A stretch of 64,000 nt of DNA, taken from contig NZ_CACSIK010000004.1 of NCBI RefSeq assembly GCF_902705875.1, positions 134,121 to 198,120 of the forward strand, given 5' to 3'. Below, piece after piece: positions 1 to 10,375 of the stretch (positions are counted from its first letter, which is position 1; the number at the start of each line of letters is the position of its first letter). The DNA comes from Zhongshania aliphaticivorans (GTDB lineage: Bacteria; Pseudomonadota; Gammaproteobacteria; Pseudomonadales; Spongiibacteraceae). A program made the position numbers and the translations under genes. A model generated the notes under the pieces. The model was not told the origin of the DNA and did no database searches. It worked only from the letters and a program-made list of their open reading frames with translations.

Positions 1-246
1 CAGATCTTAAAAAATCAAAGTGAAGCGGCAGAACTGGAGCGGCGAGGCCAAGTTGTGCCGAGTGAGCTTGTCGACACCTTGGCGTCATTGCGACGTGAGG
101 TGACAACAACAGAGCAGCATATCAATGGTCGCCTTGTGGAGCTGGAGGAAACCACCAGTAATTACGAGCGAGATAAAGCGCGTTTCCAGCATTTGCAGAG
201 CCGAGCCGAACAGCGGCTACGCTACTACTCACCAAATAATAAGTAA
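1..246 (+). CDS. C-terminal end of unknown coiled-coil protein (5' end outside window)
   Basis: The reading frame is open from base 1 and ends at a TAA at 244-246, leaving 81 codons of a longer gene. The residues are rich in Glu, Arg, Gln and Leu with heptad-like spacing, which suggests a coiled coil; the tail ends in a basic and aromatic stretch. There is no recognisable domain. It converges on slmA with only 27 bases between the stop codons. A start inside the window (around base 55) is possible but the frame runs through it without a good ribosome binding site, so truncation by the window edge is more likely. Function not recognised. Confidence 0.6.
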   Translation, partial: QILKNQSEAAELERRGQVVPSELVDTLASLRREVTTTEQHINGRLVELEETTSNYERDKARFQHLQSRAEQRLRYYSPNNK

Positions 247-273
247 GCGGCGGGTATTCTTGGTCTTTAGCGG

Positions 274-858
274 CTAGCGAAATATCGCGGCGCTGAGTTG
301 CTGCCACTGCTCATCCCAATGCTCGGTAGGGCGACGTTTAAAATCACTGCGCACAAATTGGCCAATGCGTCCTTCTGCCGCAGAAAGTAACAAGTTGGCG
401 GTGCTATTGGCGGTGATTGTGGTGCGTAAGCCTTCGCGAATTTCAGCTTCTCGTAAAATGGTCTTTAGCTGAGTCTCTAAGCGGTCGTAAAATTGCACTA
501 CGCGGCCACGTAAACGTTCGTTTTCTCCTGCTAGGGCATCGCCATTGAATATCCGGGTAATGCCGGGATTGCGCTCGGTGAAGCCCAGTAAAAGCTGCAA
601 AATATGGCTTAATTGCGCCATGCTTTGGCTCTCTTCTTTCATTATCAGCGCTACGCGGCTGAAGATGGCATCTTCGACAAACTCGATGAGACCTTCAAAC
701 ATTTTGGCTTTACTAGGAAAGTGCCGATAAAGTGCTGCCTCTGATACGCCAACTTCTGCGGCTAGTTTGGCGGTGGTAATGCGGGCGCCGGGTTGGGTTT
801 CTAGCATGGTGGCTAGGGCTTGCAAAATTTCATCGCGTCGTGATGGACGTTTGTTCAT
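274..858 (-). CDS. slmA: Nucleoid occlusion factor SlmA (TetR family)
   Basis: A 194-residue TetR-fold protein. The N-terminal helix-turn-helix (about residues 10-60) has the typical run [18 protein letters not shown], and the C-terminal ligand/dimer domain matches SlmA in length and in features such as [11 protein letters not shown]. SlmA binds specific chromosomal sites and blocks FtsZ ring assembly over the nucleoid. It is the last gene of a leftward block coaBC-algC-argB-slmA, 43 bases after argB, so co-transcription is likely. E. coli slmA also sits in the coaBC-dut-slmA-pyrE area, which supports the name over a generic TetR regulator. Confidence 0.88.
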   Translation of the reverse strand: MNKRPSRRDEILQALATMLETQPGARITTAKLAAEVGVSEAALYRHFPSKAKMFEGLIEFVEDAIFSRVALIMKEESQSMAQLSHILQLLLGFTERNPGITRIFNGDALAGENERLRGRVVQFYDRLETQLKTILREAEIREGLRTTITANSTANLLLSAAEGRIGQFVRSDFKRRPTEHWDEQWQQLSAAIFR

Positions 859-901
859 AGGGTGTAAATAACCTTATTTGCCGGTATGGCCTTCGTGGTG
901 C

Positions 902-1840
<939 letters not shown>

Positions 1841-1857
1841 TTAAAAAAAGACGCCTA

Positions 1858-4305
1858 TTAAAGACTATCTGCCAGCGTGGGATCAATCCTTAGGAGCAAA
1901 TCCTTAAACTCATTTTGTATTCGGGCCATAGATGCTTCGCTATCGGCCTCAAATCGCAGGGTGATTGCTGGGCCGGTGTTTGAGGCGCGAATAAGTCCCC
2001 AGCCGTGTCTAAATTCAGCCCTTAGGCCGTCGATGTCAATGAGGGCAGCATCACTGAAGTTTTGATGTTCAATGAAGGTTTCTATCAGGGCAAATTTACG
2101 ATCATCGGCGACAGGAATGACGATTTCTGGGCTACTAATGAGTGTTTGCAGGCTGTTTAGGGCGTCATCCATGGTTGTGCCCGATAGCGTTAGTATCTCC
2201 AGCAGACGTGCAGCGGTGTACATTCCGTCATCAAAACCATACCAGCGTTCTTTGTAAAAAATATGCCCAGAAAACTCGCCACCCAGCAGCGCGCCGGTTT
2301 CTAGCATTTTCTGTTTCATATAAGAGTGGCCGCACTTCCAAATGGTAGGTCGGCCACCGGCGTCAACGATAAGCTCTGAGAGTAAGCGGCTACATTTGAT
2401 GTCGAAAAGAATTTCGGCCCCGGGATTGCGCGAGACCATGTCGCGGGCGAGCACCATAAGCAGCTGATCTGCCGACGGGCACTGGCCTTGTGCGGTCACA
2501 ATGGCAACCCGGTCACCGTCGCCGTCAAAGGCGATACCGAGGTCTGCATTGTGCTCGCTTACCGCCGTTTTAAGGGAGTCTAAGTTGCTGGCTACGGTGG
2601 GGTCGGGGGCGTGGTTGGGGAAGTTACCGTCTATTTCGCAGAATAGCGGTATTACCTCACAGCCCAGCTCTTCAAATAATATTGGCGCAATATTGGCAGT
2701 TGCGCCATTACCGGCGTCAATCACAACTTTGAGCGTTTGGGCGATGACCACATCACTGGTTACTCGGTCAATATAGCGCTGCTCAATACTGTCGTTAGTT
2801 AATGTGCCTTGACCGCTGTCAAAATGTTGGGCTTCAATGCGGCGGCGCAAGGATTGTATGTCGGCGGCGCTAAGGGATTTGAATTCTAGGCTAATTTTCA
2901 TGCCATTGTAGTGGCTGGGGTTATGGCTGCCGGTAATCATAATGGCATTGCCAATGTTCAAGTCTTGGCAGGCGTAGTGAATCATTGGCGTGGCGATTAG
3001 GCCTAAGTCGGTCACGTCAATGCCAGTGCTGAGCAGGCCTTTGCTGAGGGCGTTGTGAATGCGAGGGCTGCTTAAACGGCCATCTCGACCTAGTAATAAT
3101 TTGGTTTGGCCACGGCTTAATGCTTCGCTGCCCACTGCTCGGCCCACGGCAAAGCAGGTGTTGTCATCTAATTCAGTGTCGGCGATGCCGCGAATATCGT
3201 AGGCGCGGAAACAGTTTTTGGCGACGCTAGATGTTGGTGGTGGGCTTGTTTTGGCAGGTTTGCCACTACCTAATTCGGGGAGCGGTGGCGCGTCGTTTGG
3301 CGCTGGGAAATTGTCCCGATTGGAGCGACTTTTTTGTTGTGTGGCGGCTAATTTTTTGGCCAGTGCCTGTTCAAGGCTAGGTGGTTCTGGCGCGGCTTTT
3401 TTCTTTGCGGCTTTTGCTTTTTCAGTACTAGAGATGGCTGGGATTTGATAGCTACGCACAAAGAATATGGCGTGACTGGCGGCAATAAGGGCAAGGCAGA
3501 GCGCGCAGATTAGCCATAGTAGCGTGGTGTCTGAGCTTAGATTGAGTACAGTAATTTCTTGCGGGTAGACTTGCAGTGTCCAGCCAGGGACGGGCAGTGA
3601 GCGACGCTGCATTGCCTCGGGGTAGCTAATAGATGACGGTTTAATCACGCTGTCACGACGTGTTTTGTAGGTTTGAATGAGCTCATTGCTGACCGCATTT
3701 CCCGCTAGGCTGCTCAGCATTTTCTCAAAAAATTTGGCGTCAAACGTGACGTATATGGCGCCCTGATTACCCACAACGTGAACGAATGAGATTAACCACT
3801 GCTTGTTGTGTTTATAGGCTTCGATAATGAGAGATTGTTTGTCGATGCTTTTACGCAACATATCAATTTCAATATTATTGCGCAGGCGTTGGGTTTCGCT
3901 GCGTTCGTCAGCGATGCCCTGCGAGCCAAGATAAATAATTTTACTGTCTTGTGCCTCGGGAAACGCGCGCTGTAAGCTTTGTGCAAAAATACTGTCGTCG
4001 GCAATGCTGCCTTGCTTTAATGCGGCGATAAGTTCGGGGTTGCGTGTTTGCTCTGTTACGCGCTCGCCAAGTTGGGCGATGACGTCGCGCACAATACCGC
4101 GTTGGTGGTCAGCGATATTTGAGGTGACGGTATCTATACGCTGGTTAAGCGCGCGGGGTTCTTCAACAGATTGAATCCAATAAAACGCCCCACAGACTAA
4201 GCCGATGCAGAGTATTGCTGAAATGACGATGTCGCGCTGATTGGCAGAGAATCGAGGTGCGCGTTTAACATTGTTGCTGTCGGCAGCGGATGTCTTTTTT
4301 CTCAT
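1858..4305 (-). CDS. algC: Phosphomannomutase/phosphoglucomutase AlgC with membrane N-terminal extension
   Basis: This 815-residue protein joins an N-terminal membrane/sensor-like region to a complete alpha-D-phosphohexomutase. A membrane helix spans about residues 26-44 and a second about 258-280, with a periplasmic-looking segment between, then a Pro/Ala/Lys linker. The mutase begins near residue 365 and holds the catalytic serine loop TGSHNPSH (Ser about 460), metal loop DGDGDR (594-599), sugar loop GEFSGH (676-681) and phosphate loop RASNTGP (773 on). It interconverts mannose/glucose 6- and 1-phosphates for LPS and exopolysaccharide precursors. Standard AlgC is about 460 residues; long forms with this extension are known in Pseudomonas relatives. 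It follows coaBC by 91 bases; dut, often between them, is absent. Confidence 0.9.
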   Translation of the reverse strand: MRKKTSAADSNNVKRAPRFSANQRDIVISAILCIGLVCGAFYWIQSVEEPRALNQRIDTVTSNIADHQRGIVRDVIAQLGERVTEQTRNPELIAALKQGSIADDSIFAQSLQRAFPEAQDSKIIYLGSQGIADERSETQRLRNNIEIDMLRKSIDKQSLIIEAYKHNKQWLISFVHVVGNQGAIYVTFDAKFFEKMLSSLAGNAVSNELIQTYKTRRDSVIKPSSISYPEAMQRRSLPVPGWTLQVYPQEITVLNLSSDTTLLWLICALCLALIAASHAIFFVRSYQIPAISSTEKAKAAKKKAAPEPPSLEQALAKKLAATQQKSRSNRDNFPAPNDAPPLPELGSGKPAKTSPPPTSSVAKNCFRAYDIRGIADTELDDNTCFAVGRAVGSEALSRGQTKLLLGRDGRLSSPRIHNALSKGLLSTGIDVTDLGLIATPMIHYACQDLNIGNAIMITGSHNPSHYNGMKISLEFKSLSAADIQSLRRRIEAQHFDSGQGTLTNDSIEQRYIDRVTSDVVIAQTLKVVIDAGNGATANIAPILFEELGCEVIPLFCEIDGNFPNHAPDPTVASNLDSLKTAVSEHNADLGIAFDGDGDRVAIVTAQGQCPSADQLLMVLARDMVSRNPGAEILFDIKCSRLLSELIVDAGGRPTIWKCGHSYMKQKMLETGALLGGEFSGHIFYKERWYGFDDGMYTAARLLEILTLSGTTMDDALNSLQTLISSPEIVIPVADDRKFALIETFIEHQNFSDAALIDIDGLRAEFRHGWGLIRASNTGPAITLRFEADSEASMARIQNEFKDLLLRIDPTLADSL

Positions 4306-4396
4306 GTTGCTATTAATCTGACCCTTGGCGAAGTAGCGTCTACGTTTATGGTGAAGACCTTGATTACCTTATAATGGTAGTGCTTGCCTAGTCTGT

Positions 4397-5602
4397 CTAG
4401 CTTTTCGCAGCAAAGAATTTCTCTGCTATAAGGTTGATAAGTTGCGCTGCGAGCTGACTCTTACTCATTTGTGGAATAGTGTGTTGTCCCTCTTGCCAGA
4501 TTGCCGTTACGGCATTTTCGCTAGAGTTGAAGCCGATATCGGTATTAGAAACGTCGTTGGCGATAATTAAATCGAGGTTTTTTCTTTCCAATTTGCCACG
4601 GGCGTAGCGTAGCAGGTCTTGTGTTTCGGCGGCGAAGCCAATGGTGATCGGGCGCTTGGCGTGGTTGGCGACGGTGCTGACAATGTCTGGATTGCGAACC
4701 AACTCAATATGCATGGTGTCATTGTCTTTTTTGATTTTTTGGTCTGCAGCTATGGCGGGGCGATAGTCTGCTACAGCGGCGCAGCCAATAAACAGTTGGC
4801 AATGATCAAGGGTCGAGGTGGCGGCCTCTAACATGTCTTGGGCGCTGGTCACATCAATGCGGGTGACTCGCTCGGGGCAGGCTAGGTTTGTAGGGCCACT
4901 AATCAGCGTTACGATAGCGCCGGCGTCGGCTGCCGCTGACGCGAGCGCATAACCCATTTTGCCAGAGCTGTGATTGCTGATGTAGCGCACCGGGTCAATG
5001 GCTTCACGAGTTGGGCCAGCGGTTATAGTGAGCTGTATGCCGTCTAAGCGTCGCGTTTTAAATACACTGGCAGCGTGTGCGGCCAGCTCTTCGGCCTCTA
5101 GCATTCTGCCAGGGCCAATGTCGCCACAGGCTTGTGCACCAGCCGCAGGGCCAAAGAGGGAAATATTGCGCTCGATTAATACCTTGGCATTCGCTTGCGT
5201 GGCAGGGTCGCGCCACATGCCGTGATTCATCGCAGGAGCAAGGGCAACGGGGGCAGAAGTGGCAAGGCATAGGGTGGTGAGTAAATCGTCTCCTCGGCCA
5301 TTAGCTAGCCTAGCCATGAAGTCGGCGCTGGCTGGGGCAACAAAGATAAGATCTGCCCATCTCGCCAATTCAATATGTCCCATACCGGCTTCTGCTTCGG
5401 GGTCGAGCAGTGTGGTGTTTACCGGGTTGCCAGACAGCGCTTGTAATGTCAGGGGAGTAATAAACTCCATTGCCGCTGAGGTCATTACCACGCGTACATC
5501 CGCGCCGTGGTCTTTTAGGCGTCTGATAAGTTCGGCGCTTTTATAGGCCGCAATGCCGCCGGTGACGCCAAGAAGGATGTGCCGATTACTGAGTTGTTTC
5601 AT
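4397..5602 (-). CDS. coaBC: Bifunctional phosphopantothenoylcysteine decarboxylase / synthase
   Basis: A 401-residue CoaBC (Dfp) fusion for coenzyme A synthesis. The N-terminal CoaC flavoprotein half starts with LGVTGGIAAYKS and holds PAMNHGMW, the substrate-binding clamp motif. The C-terminal CoaB half holds TAGPTREAIDPVRYISNHSSG and the conserved KIKK lysine motif, and joins 4'-phosphopantothenate to cysteine using CTP. I use the ATG at 5602; an in-frame TTG at 5617 is possible but neither has a strong Shine-Dalgarno sequence. It is divergent from radC with about 108 bases between starts, and probably heads the leftward coaBC-algC-argB-slmA block. Confidence 0.94.
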   Translation of the reverse strand: MKQLSNRHILLGVTGGIAAYKSAELIRRLKDHGADVRVVMTSAAMEFITPLTLQALSGNPVNTTLLDPEAEAGMGHIELARWADLIFVAPASADFMARLANGRGDDLLTTLCLATSAPVALAPAMNHGMWRDPATQANAKVLIERNISLFGPAAGAQACGDIGPGRMLEAEELAAHAASVFKTRRLDGIQLTITAGPTREAIDPVRYISNHSSGKMGYALASAAADAGAIVTLISGPTNLACPERVTRIDVTSAQDMLEAATSTLDHCQLFIGCAAVADYRPAIAADQKIKKDNDTMHIELVRNPDIVSTVANHAKRPITIGFAAETQDLLRYARGKLERKNLDLIIANDVSNTDIGFNSSENAVTAIWQEGQHTIPQMSKSQLAAQLINLIAEKFFAAKS

Positions 5603-5710
5603 ATCGCTGTGTCGCAATTGCTTTGTATGGCGTTATTATGAAGCTTATCGGCGTTGCAAACTACCGTGTGAGTTTTATGCTGATTATCCATGTTCACCAA
5701 GGAGGGTGTA

Positions 5711-6385
5711 ATGGCGATTACAGATTGGCCGAAAGATGAGCGGCCGCGAGAGAAGTTGCTGCAAAGAGGCGCTTCGGCACTGGCTGATGCAGAGTTGTTG
5801 GCGATCTTTTTACGTACCGGTGTTACTGGCAAGTCTGCTGTGGATTTGGCGCGAGAATTATTGCAAGAGCATGGCGGGCTAAGTGGTCTGATAGCGGCTA
5901 GCCGCACGCAGTTTTGTGCTTCACATGGCTTGGGTGACGCAAAGTTTGTGCAGCTACAGGCGGTGGTGGAAATGTCGCGTCGGTATTTGGCTGAGGAGCT
6001 TCAGCAGCGGCCGGTATTCAGTAGTGCAGCGGCAACACGGCAATTTTTGGCAGCGCAGTTGCGGCATGAGGTTCGGGAAGTGTTTGCGGTGATGTACCTC
6101 GACAACCAGCACCAGCTGCTTTGCTATGAACCCTTGTTTTACGGCACGATTGACGGCGCAGCGGTGTATCCGCGTGAGATTGCACGACGAGCACTAGAGT
6201 TACATGCCGCCGCACTGATCGTGGCGCATAATCACCCTTCAGGGGTTGCTGAGCCTAGTGATGCAGATATTCGTATTACGCGGCGTATCCGTGAAGCCTT
6301 GGGTTTGCTAGATATGCGACTGCTAGATCACTGCGTGGTGGCGGGTCCAGAGGTGATTTCGCTGGCCGAGCGAGGTTTGTTGTAA
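5711..6385 (+). CDS. radC: RadC family JAMM-domain protein
   Basis: A 224-residue RadC-family protein. The start ATG at 5711 follows an excellent AAGGAGG site at 5699-5705; an upstream in-frame ATG at 5690 overlaps that site and is not used. The N-terminal half carries a helix-hairpin-helix region, and the C-terminal MPN/JAMM domain has the metal motif HNHPSG followed by S-x-x-D in [12 protein letters not shown]. The family was long linked to DNA repair, but its cellular role remains unsettled. Conserved neighbours coaBC (divergent) and rpmB (downstream) match many gammaproteobacteria. Confidence 0.92.
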   Translation: MAITDWPKDERPREKLLQRGASALADAELLAIFLRTGVTGKSAVDLARELLQEHGGLSGLIAASRTQFCASHGLGDAKFVQLQAVVEMSRRYLAEELQQRPVFSSAAATRQFLAAQLRHEVREVFAVMYLDNQHQLLCYEPLFYGTIDGAAVYPREIARRALELHAAALIVAHNHPSGVAEPSDADIRITRRIREALGLLDMRLLDHCVVAGPEVISLAERGLL

Positions 6386-6405
6386 GTAAAATTTTACGGC
6401 AAAAC

Positions 6406-6434
6406 TTGCTTGCTTCTTGTTCTTCTGGTATAAA
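6406..6434 (+). promoter_or_regulatory. Probable sigma-70 promoter of rpmB-rpmG
   Basis: TTGCTT at 6406-6411 and TATAAA at 6429-6434 are separated by exactly 17 bases, just after the radC stop. Transcription would start near 6441, giving a leader of about 140 bases before rpmB. Seen in sequence; activity is inferred. Confidence 0.55.
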
Positions 6435-6448
6435 GTCGCGCTCCATTT

Positions 6449-6514
6449 GGGCCGTGTCCGGGATGCCATAATTTCTCAGGGCACCCGAGTATTGTCAGAA
6501 ACACGCGGCGGCCC
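6449..6514 (+). promoter_or_regulatory. Structured 5' leader of rpmB-rpmG
   Basis: The untranslated leader can fold into a two-level structure. An inner hairpin pairs CGGG-A-TGCC (6459-6467) with GGCACCCG (6480-6487), leaving one bulged A and a loop of about 12 bases. An outer stem pairs GGGCCGTGT (6449-6457) with ACAC (6501-6504) and CGGCCC (6509-6514), with an internal GCGG insertion. Leaders of ribosomal protein operons are often sites of autoregulation by the encoded protein; that role here is inference. I do not recognise it as a named RNA family. Confidence 0.4.
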
Positions 6515-6579
6515 GGTTTGAACCTGATTTTATAAACCTTTGTAGCGTTACTGCGATTAAGGTTGAAGAGGCGACTATC

Positions 6580-6816
6580 ATGTCTAGAGTATGTCAAGTT
6601 ACTGGCAAGCGTCCGGTAACAGGAAACAATGTTTCACACGCAAAAAACCGCACTCGTCGTCGTTTTTTGCCAAACCTGCACAGCCACCGTTTTTGGGTTG
6701 AAGCAGAAAAGCGTTTTGTTACTTTGCGTGTTTCTAGCAAAGGCATGCGTATCATTGATAAAAAAGGTATTGAGACTGTGTTAGCAGATCTTACTGCTCG
6801 CGGCGAAAAATACTAA
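6580..6816 (+). CDS. rpmB: 50S ribosomal protein L28
   Basis: A 78-residue basic protein with the L28 beginning [20 protein letters not shown] followed by [17 protein letters not shown]. It is a component of the large ribosomal subunit near the exit tunnel region. ATG at 6580 is preceded by AGAGG. It is followed by rpmG after 11 bases, as in E. coli and Pseudomonas, so the two form one transcription unit ending at the terminator near 7050. Confidence 0.97.
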   Translation: MSRVCQVTGKRPVTGNNVSHAKNRTRRRFLPNLHSHRFWVEAEKRFVTLRVSSKGMRIIDKKGIETVLADLTARGEKY

Positions 6817-6827
6817 GGAGACTAATC

Positions 6828-6998
6828 ATGGCTAAGAAAGGCGCAAGCGATAAAATCCGTTTAGTTTCAAGCGCGGGTACAGGTCACTTCTACACGACCA
6901 CTAAAAACAAGCGTAACACTCCGGATAAATTTGAGTTTTCAAAATATGATCCAGTGGTACGTAAGCATGTAATGTACAAAGAAGCGAAGATTAAGTAA
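6828..6998 (+). CDS. rpmG: 50S ribosomal protein L33
   Basis: Translation from the ATG at 6828, which follows AAGGAG, gives a 56-residue basic protein beginning [20 protein letters not shown] and ending in VMYKEAKIK. This is L33; the length is slightly above the usual 51-55 residues. The zinc-binding cysteines found in some L33 paralogues are absent (no Cys at all), so it is the zinc-independent type. It lies 11 bases after rpmB. Confidence 0.96.
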   Translation: MAKKGASDKIRLVSSAGTGHFYTTTKNKRNTPDKFEFSKYDPVVRKHVMYKEAKIK

Positions 6999-7035
6999 GG
7001 CTTATAAGCACACTTGATTCACTGCTTTATAAAAT

Positions 7036-7058
7036 ACCGCGCTTGTCGCGGTTTTTTT
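7036..7058 (+). terminator. Rho-independent terminator of rpmB-rpmG
   Basis: Stem CCGCG (7037-7041) / CGCGG (7047-7051) with loop CTTGT, followed by seven T residues at 7052-7058. It lies 38 bases after the rpmG stop. Confidence 0.88.
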
Positions 7059-7499
7059 GTGCCTGTTATTTGAAAAGTTTCTATTCTCATTGCCAGCGTG
7101 CTGAGCCCCGTCCTTCACTGTGCGTGTTAGGGGTTAAACCCTTAAGCCAAGCGACACTTGCTGCATTATTGCTTTAGCCGGCAATATTTCAACGCAGGTG
7201 GTTTCGCTGACTCTCCCGTCGTTTTACCTACGTTAATATTCTTTCTGCGGTAACGTTTGGCGATTGTTGCTGCCGAATACCCGTCGGGTGTGGCTGTGCT
7301 CGCTATATTCCGCCGTCTTTTTTTGCGCTGAGCAAGTTCAGCGGTGACAACCGCTCGCAAAATGGGTTTTACTCAATACGTTGCAATGTAATTAGCGTAT
7401 TGATGCCCTGTGCCGCAGCGGATATGGATCTCAATGTGAATAACAGAATGCCGTGCTTTTGTTGGCTCTGGTCTCTGTGTCTATTAAAGGAGTAACTTA
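7059..7499. other. Intergenic region between rpmG terminator and iorA
   Basis: About 440 bases without a convincing gene. A 64-codon Arg/Lys-rich open frame on the minus strand (7166-7360) has no ribosome binding site and looks like chance. A weak candidate promoter for the downstream oxidoreductase pair is TTGATG (7400-7405) - 17 bases - TATGGA (7423-7428). The last bases hold the AAAGGAGT ribosome binding site of iorA. Confidence 0.4.
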
Positions 7500-8000
7500 A
7501 TGATACGTTTTACCTTAAATGACAAGGCCGTTGAGCTAGACGCCGATGGTGAGATGCCGTTGCTGTGGGCATTACGGGATATGCTGCAGATGACCGGTAC
7601 TAAATTTGGCTGTGGTATGGCGCAGTGCGGTGCCTGTACTGTACATATGGATGGCGCAGCTATTCGAGCCTGTGTTATGCCGCTGTCGGCGATCGCCAAT
7701 AAAAACATTACCACCATTGAAGGTTTATCGGTCGATGCCAGCCATCCGGTGCAGCAGGCGTGGGTTCAACACAATGTGCCCCAGTGTGGTTATTGTCAGT
7801 CTGGACAAATTATGAGCGCAGTGGCGTTGTTGCAGCAAGACCCTAATCCAAGTGACGAGGACATTGATAATGCCATGCAGGGTAATATTTGCCGCTGTGG
7901 TACTTATCCGCGGATAAAAGCCGCGATTAAGTCCGTCGCTTCTGGGCAAGTGATGCCAGCAAACTACGAACTCGTTAGCAATGCGGGAGAAGATGCATGA
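7500..8000 (+). CDS. iorA: Molybdenum hydroxylase small [2Fe-2S] subunit (isoquinoline 1-oxidoreductase alpha type)
   Basis: This 166-residue protein is the iron-sulfur subunit of a xanthine-oxidase-family hydroxylase. The plant-type [2Fe-2S] site is formed by Cys38, Cys43, Cys46 and Cys58; the second cluster site appears as QCGYCQSGQ near residue 95 and NICRCGTY near residue 130. It passes electrons from the molybdopterin subunit to an external acceptor. ATG at 7500 follows AAAGGAGT. The stop overlaps the iorB start (ATGA, 7997-8000), showing translational coupling. The true substrate (N-heterocycle or aldehyde) cannot be told from sequence; the symbol denotes family type only. Confidence 0.85.
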   Translation: MIRFTLNDKAVELDADGEMPLLWALRDMLQMTGTKFGCGMAQCGACTVHMDGAAIRACVMPLSAIANKNITTIEGLSVDASHPVQQAWVQHNVPQCGYCQSGQIMSAVALLQQDPNPSDEDIDNAMQGNICRCGTYPRIKAAIKSVASGQVMPANYELVSNAGEDA

Positions 8001-10246
8001 AAAGCGTTAATAACGTGCAGCAGCTTTCGCGTCGCGACTTTCTAAAATTTACCGGTATTGCGGGCAGCGGTTTAATTCTGGCAACCACTTTGCCATTGGG
8101 CAATGTGGCCTTTGCCAGTGAGGCTGAAGGGCAGCAGGCTTTTAATTTATTTGTCAGTATTGCGACCAACGGCCGCTGTTTTATTATTTGTCATCGCAGT
8201 GAAATGGGGCAGGGTATTCGTACTGGGATTCCACAAATTATTGCCGAAGAACTTTGTGCCGACTGGGCGAACGTCGAGGTAGTACAAGGTTTGGCTAACG
8301 AGCAATACGGCAGCCAAAATACCGATGGCTCGCGTTCGATCCGAAATAACTATCAACGACTGCGTGAAATGGGCGCGGCGGCGCGCACAATGCTGGAACA
8401 AGCGGCCGCCACTATCTGGAGCGTTGAGCTAAGCAGTGTGTATGCTGATCAGGGCTATGTGATTCATAATGCCAGCCAGAAAAAACTGGGCTTTGGTGAA
8501 TTAGCCGAAGCGGCGGCAAAGCTGAGTGCACCTGACCCCAGTACATTGACCTTTAAAAATCCCAAGGACTTTACCTTCATTGGCCAGGCGATGGCGTCGG
8601 TCGATCTTGAGCAAATGGTCAATGGCGAAGCCGTTTTTGGCCAAGATGTTGTCATTCCCAATATGGTTTACGCGAGTATTGAGCGCAGTCCCGTGACCGG
8701 CGGCAAAGTATTGAGCTTTGACAAACAGGCCGCCTTAAAAATTGCCGGTGTGATTAAAGTTATTAAAATGCCAGAGCAAAGTTTACCTGCGTTATTCAAG
8801 CCCATTAATGGTGTGGCTGTTATCGCGAGTAATACTTGGGCCGCGCTGAAGGGCCGCAAGGCCCTAAATGTGCAGTGGGAATTGGGTCAGCATGCTAGTC
8901 ATGATTCCGCCAGCTACCTCAATGAGCTGCGTGAACGGATCACTAGTCCAGGCAAAATAGAGCGCAGCAAGGGCGATGCCTACCAAGCGTTAGACAACGC
9001 CGCAGTTAAAATTGATGCCACTTACACTGTGCCCTATCTCGCTCATGCACCAATGGAGCCACCTGCAGCCACGGCGAGCTACAAAGAGGGTTTCTGTGAA
9101 GTTTGGACATCGGTGCAAACCCCGCAGCGGGCGCAAAAAGTGGTCGCAGAGGCGCTGGGGCTCAATACCGAGCAAGTTAAAATTAACGTGACCTTTTTGG
9201 GTGGCGGCTTTGGTCGTAAATCCAAACCTGATTTTGCTGTTGAGGCCGCTATCTTAGCTAAGGGCATGGCTAGACCGGTGAAAGTGACCTGGAGTCGGGA
9301 AGATGAAATTCGCCAGGGTTACTACCATGCAATTAGTGCGCAGTATTACAGTGCCGGCTTTGATCAAAATAAACAACTAACAAGCTGGGTACAGCGTACA
9401 GCCTTTCCCAGTATCAGCTGGACCTACACTGGGCAGACGGATGAGCCCCAAGCGGGTGAGCTGGGCCTCGGTTTTATCGATGTGCCACTGGCAGTAGAGA
9501 ATCTAAGCTGCGAGACGCATAAAGCAAAGGCTCACGTTCGTATCGGTTGGCTGCGCTCGGTGTGTAATATTCAGCACGGTTTTGCTATTGGCTCGTTTGT
9601 TGATGAAGTGGCAGCCGCTAGCGGAAAATCAACCCATCAAACATGGCTGGATCTGTTGGGGAATGAGCGTTATAGCGATACCGAGAATCAAGGCTTTGAA
9701 TTTTTGAACTACGGTGAATCTGTCGACGAGTTCCCGCTTGATGTTTCTCGACTCAAGCAGGTCCTAAATTTAGTGGTTGAAAAGTCTGGCGCCACATCAC
9801 AAGCAAAGGGAAATGAAGCGTGGGGTATTAGCGTGCATCGCAGTTTTGTCGCTTATGTCGCGGTGGCTACCAAGGTCCGGGTGGTTGACAATAAGGTGAC
9901 TGTTTTAGAAATGCACAATGTGATCGACGCTGGCCGTGTGATCAATCCAGACCGGGTTGCTGCGCAAATGGAGGGTGCGATGATATTTGGTTTGTCACTG
10001 GCGCTGATGGGCGAAATTGCCTTTAAATCAGGTGCCGTAGAGCAATCCAATTATCATGACTACCCGCTGCTCAAAATGCCGCAAAGCCCCTATATTAAAA
10101 CCTATATTATTGAATCTACGGAACCGCCCGCCGGCGTTGGTGAACCCGGTGTTCCACCGGTGGCGGCGAGCTTGGCGAATGCGATATTCCACGCCACCGG
10201 CACGCGTATTAGGGACTTACCGATCAATAAACATTTTGGTGTTTAG
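7997..10246 (+). CDS. iorB: Molybdopterin-binding large subunit, isoquinoline 1-oxidoreductase beta type, Tat-exported
   Basis: A 749-residue molybdenum hydroxylase large subunit. The N-terminus has a twin-arginine signal ([10 protein letters not shown], residues about 10-19) and hydrophobic stretch ending near AFAS, so the folded cofactor-loaded enzyme is probably exported to the periplasm with iorA. Molybdopterin-contact motifs include [12 protein letters not shown] mid-protein and the C-terminal VGEPGVPP, whose Glu is the expected catalytic base. It hydroxylates an N-heterocycle or oxidises an aldehyde; substrate unknown. It overlaps iorA by four bases. No XdhC/CoxI-type cofactor insertion gene and no cytochrome partner lies beside the pair. 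Confidence 0.85.
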   Translation: MKSVNNVQQLSRRDFLKFTGIAGSGLILATTLPLGNVAFASEAEGQQAFNLFVSIATNGRCFIICHRSEMGQGIRTGIPQIIAEELCADWANVEVVQGLANEQYGSQNTDGSRSIRNNYQRLREMGAAARTMLEQAAATIWSVELSSVYADQGYVIHNASQKKLGFGELAEAAAKLSAPDPSTLTFKNPKDFTFIGQAMASVDLEQMVNGEAVFGQDVVIPNMVYASIERSPVTGGKVLSFDKQAALKIAGVIKVIKMPEQSLPALFKPINGVAVIASNTWAALKGRKALNVQWELGQHASHDSASYLNELRERITSPGKIERSKGDAYQALDNAAVKIDATYTVPYLAHAPMEPPAATASYKEGFCEVWTSVQTPQRAQKVVAEALGLNTEQVKINVTFLGGGFGRKSKPDFAVEAAILAKGMARPVKVTWSREDEIRQGYYHAISAQYYSAGFDQNKQLTSWVQRTAFPSISWTYTGQTDEPQAGELGLGFIDVPLAVENLSCETHKAKAHVRIGWLRSVCNIQHGFAIGSFVDEVAAASGKSTHQTWLDLLGNERYSDTENQGFEFLNYGESVDEFPLDVSRLKQVLNLVVEKSGATSQAKGNEAWGISVHRSFVAYVAVATKVRVVDNKVTVLEMHNVIDAGRVINPDRVAAQMEGAMIFGLSLALMGEIAFKSGAVEQSNYHDYPLLKMPQSPYIKTYIIESTEPPAGVGEPGVPPVAASLANAIFHATGTRIRDLPINKHFGV

Positions 10247-10375
10247 AGCTCGATAGCTTTTGTTAAAACATTGTAGCTATAAAATATCGTATTATATTGC
10301 GATATTATTATTTGAGATGGTATGGGTTGATTATTTTTTAAATATTAAAAAATCCGTAAAATGTGCTGTGTATTT

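Noticed and set aside
3792..4004. Various open frames opposite or out of phase with algC, glnE, hemX and the RND genes
   Set aside because: All are shadows within well-supported genes; none has its own ribosome binding site or family features.
7166..7360. 64-codon basic open frame on the minus strand between rpmG and iorA
   Set aside because: No ribosome binding site, no similarity pattern, and strongly biased Arg/Lys composition as expected for random frames in such DNA.
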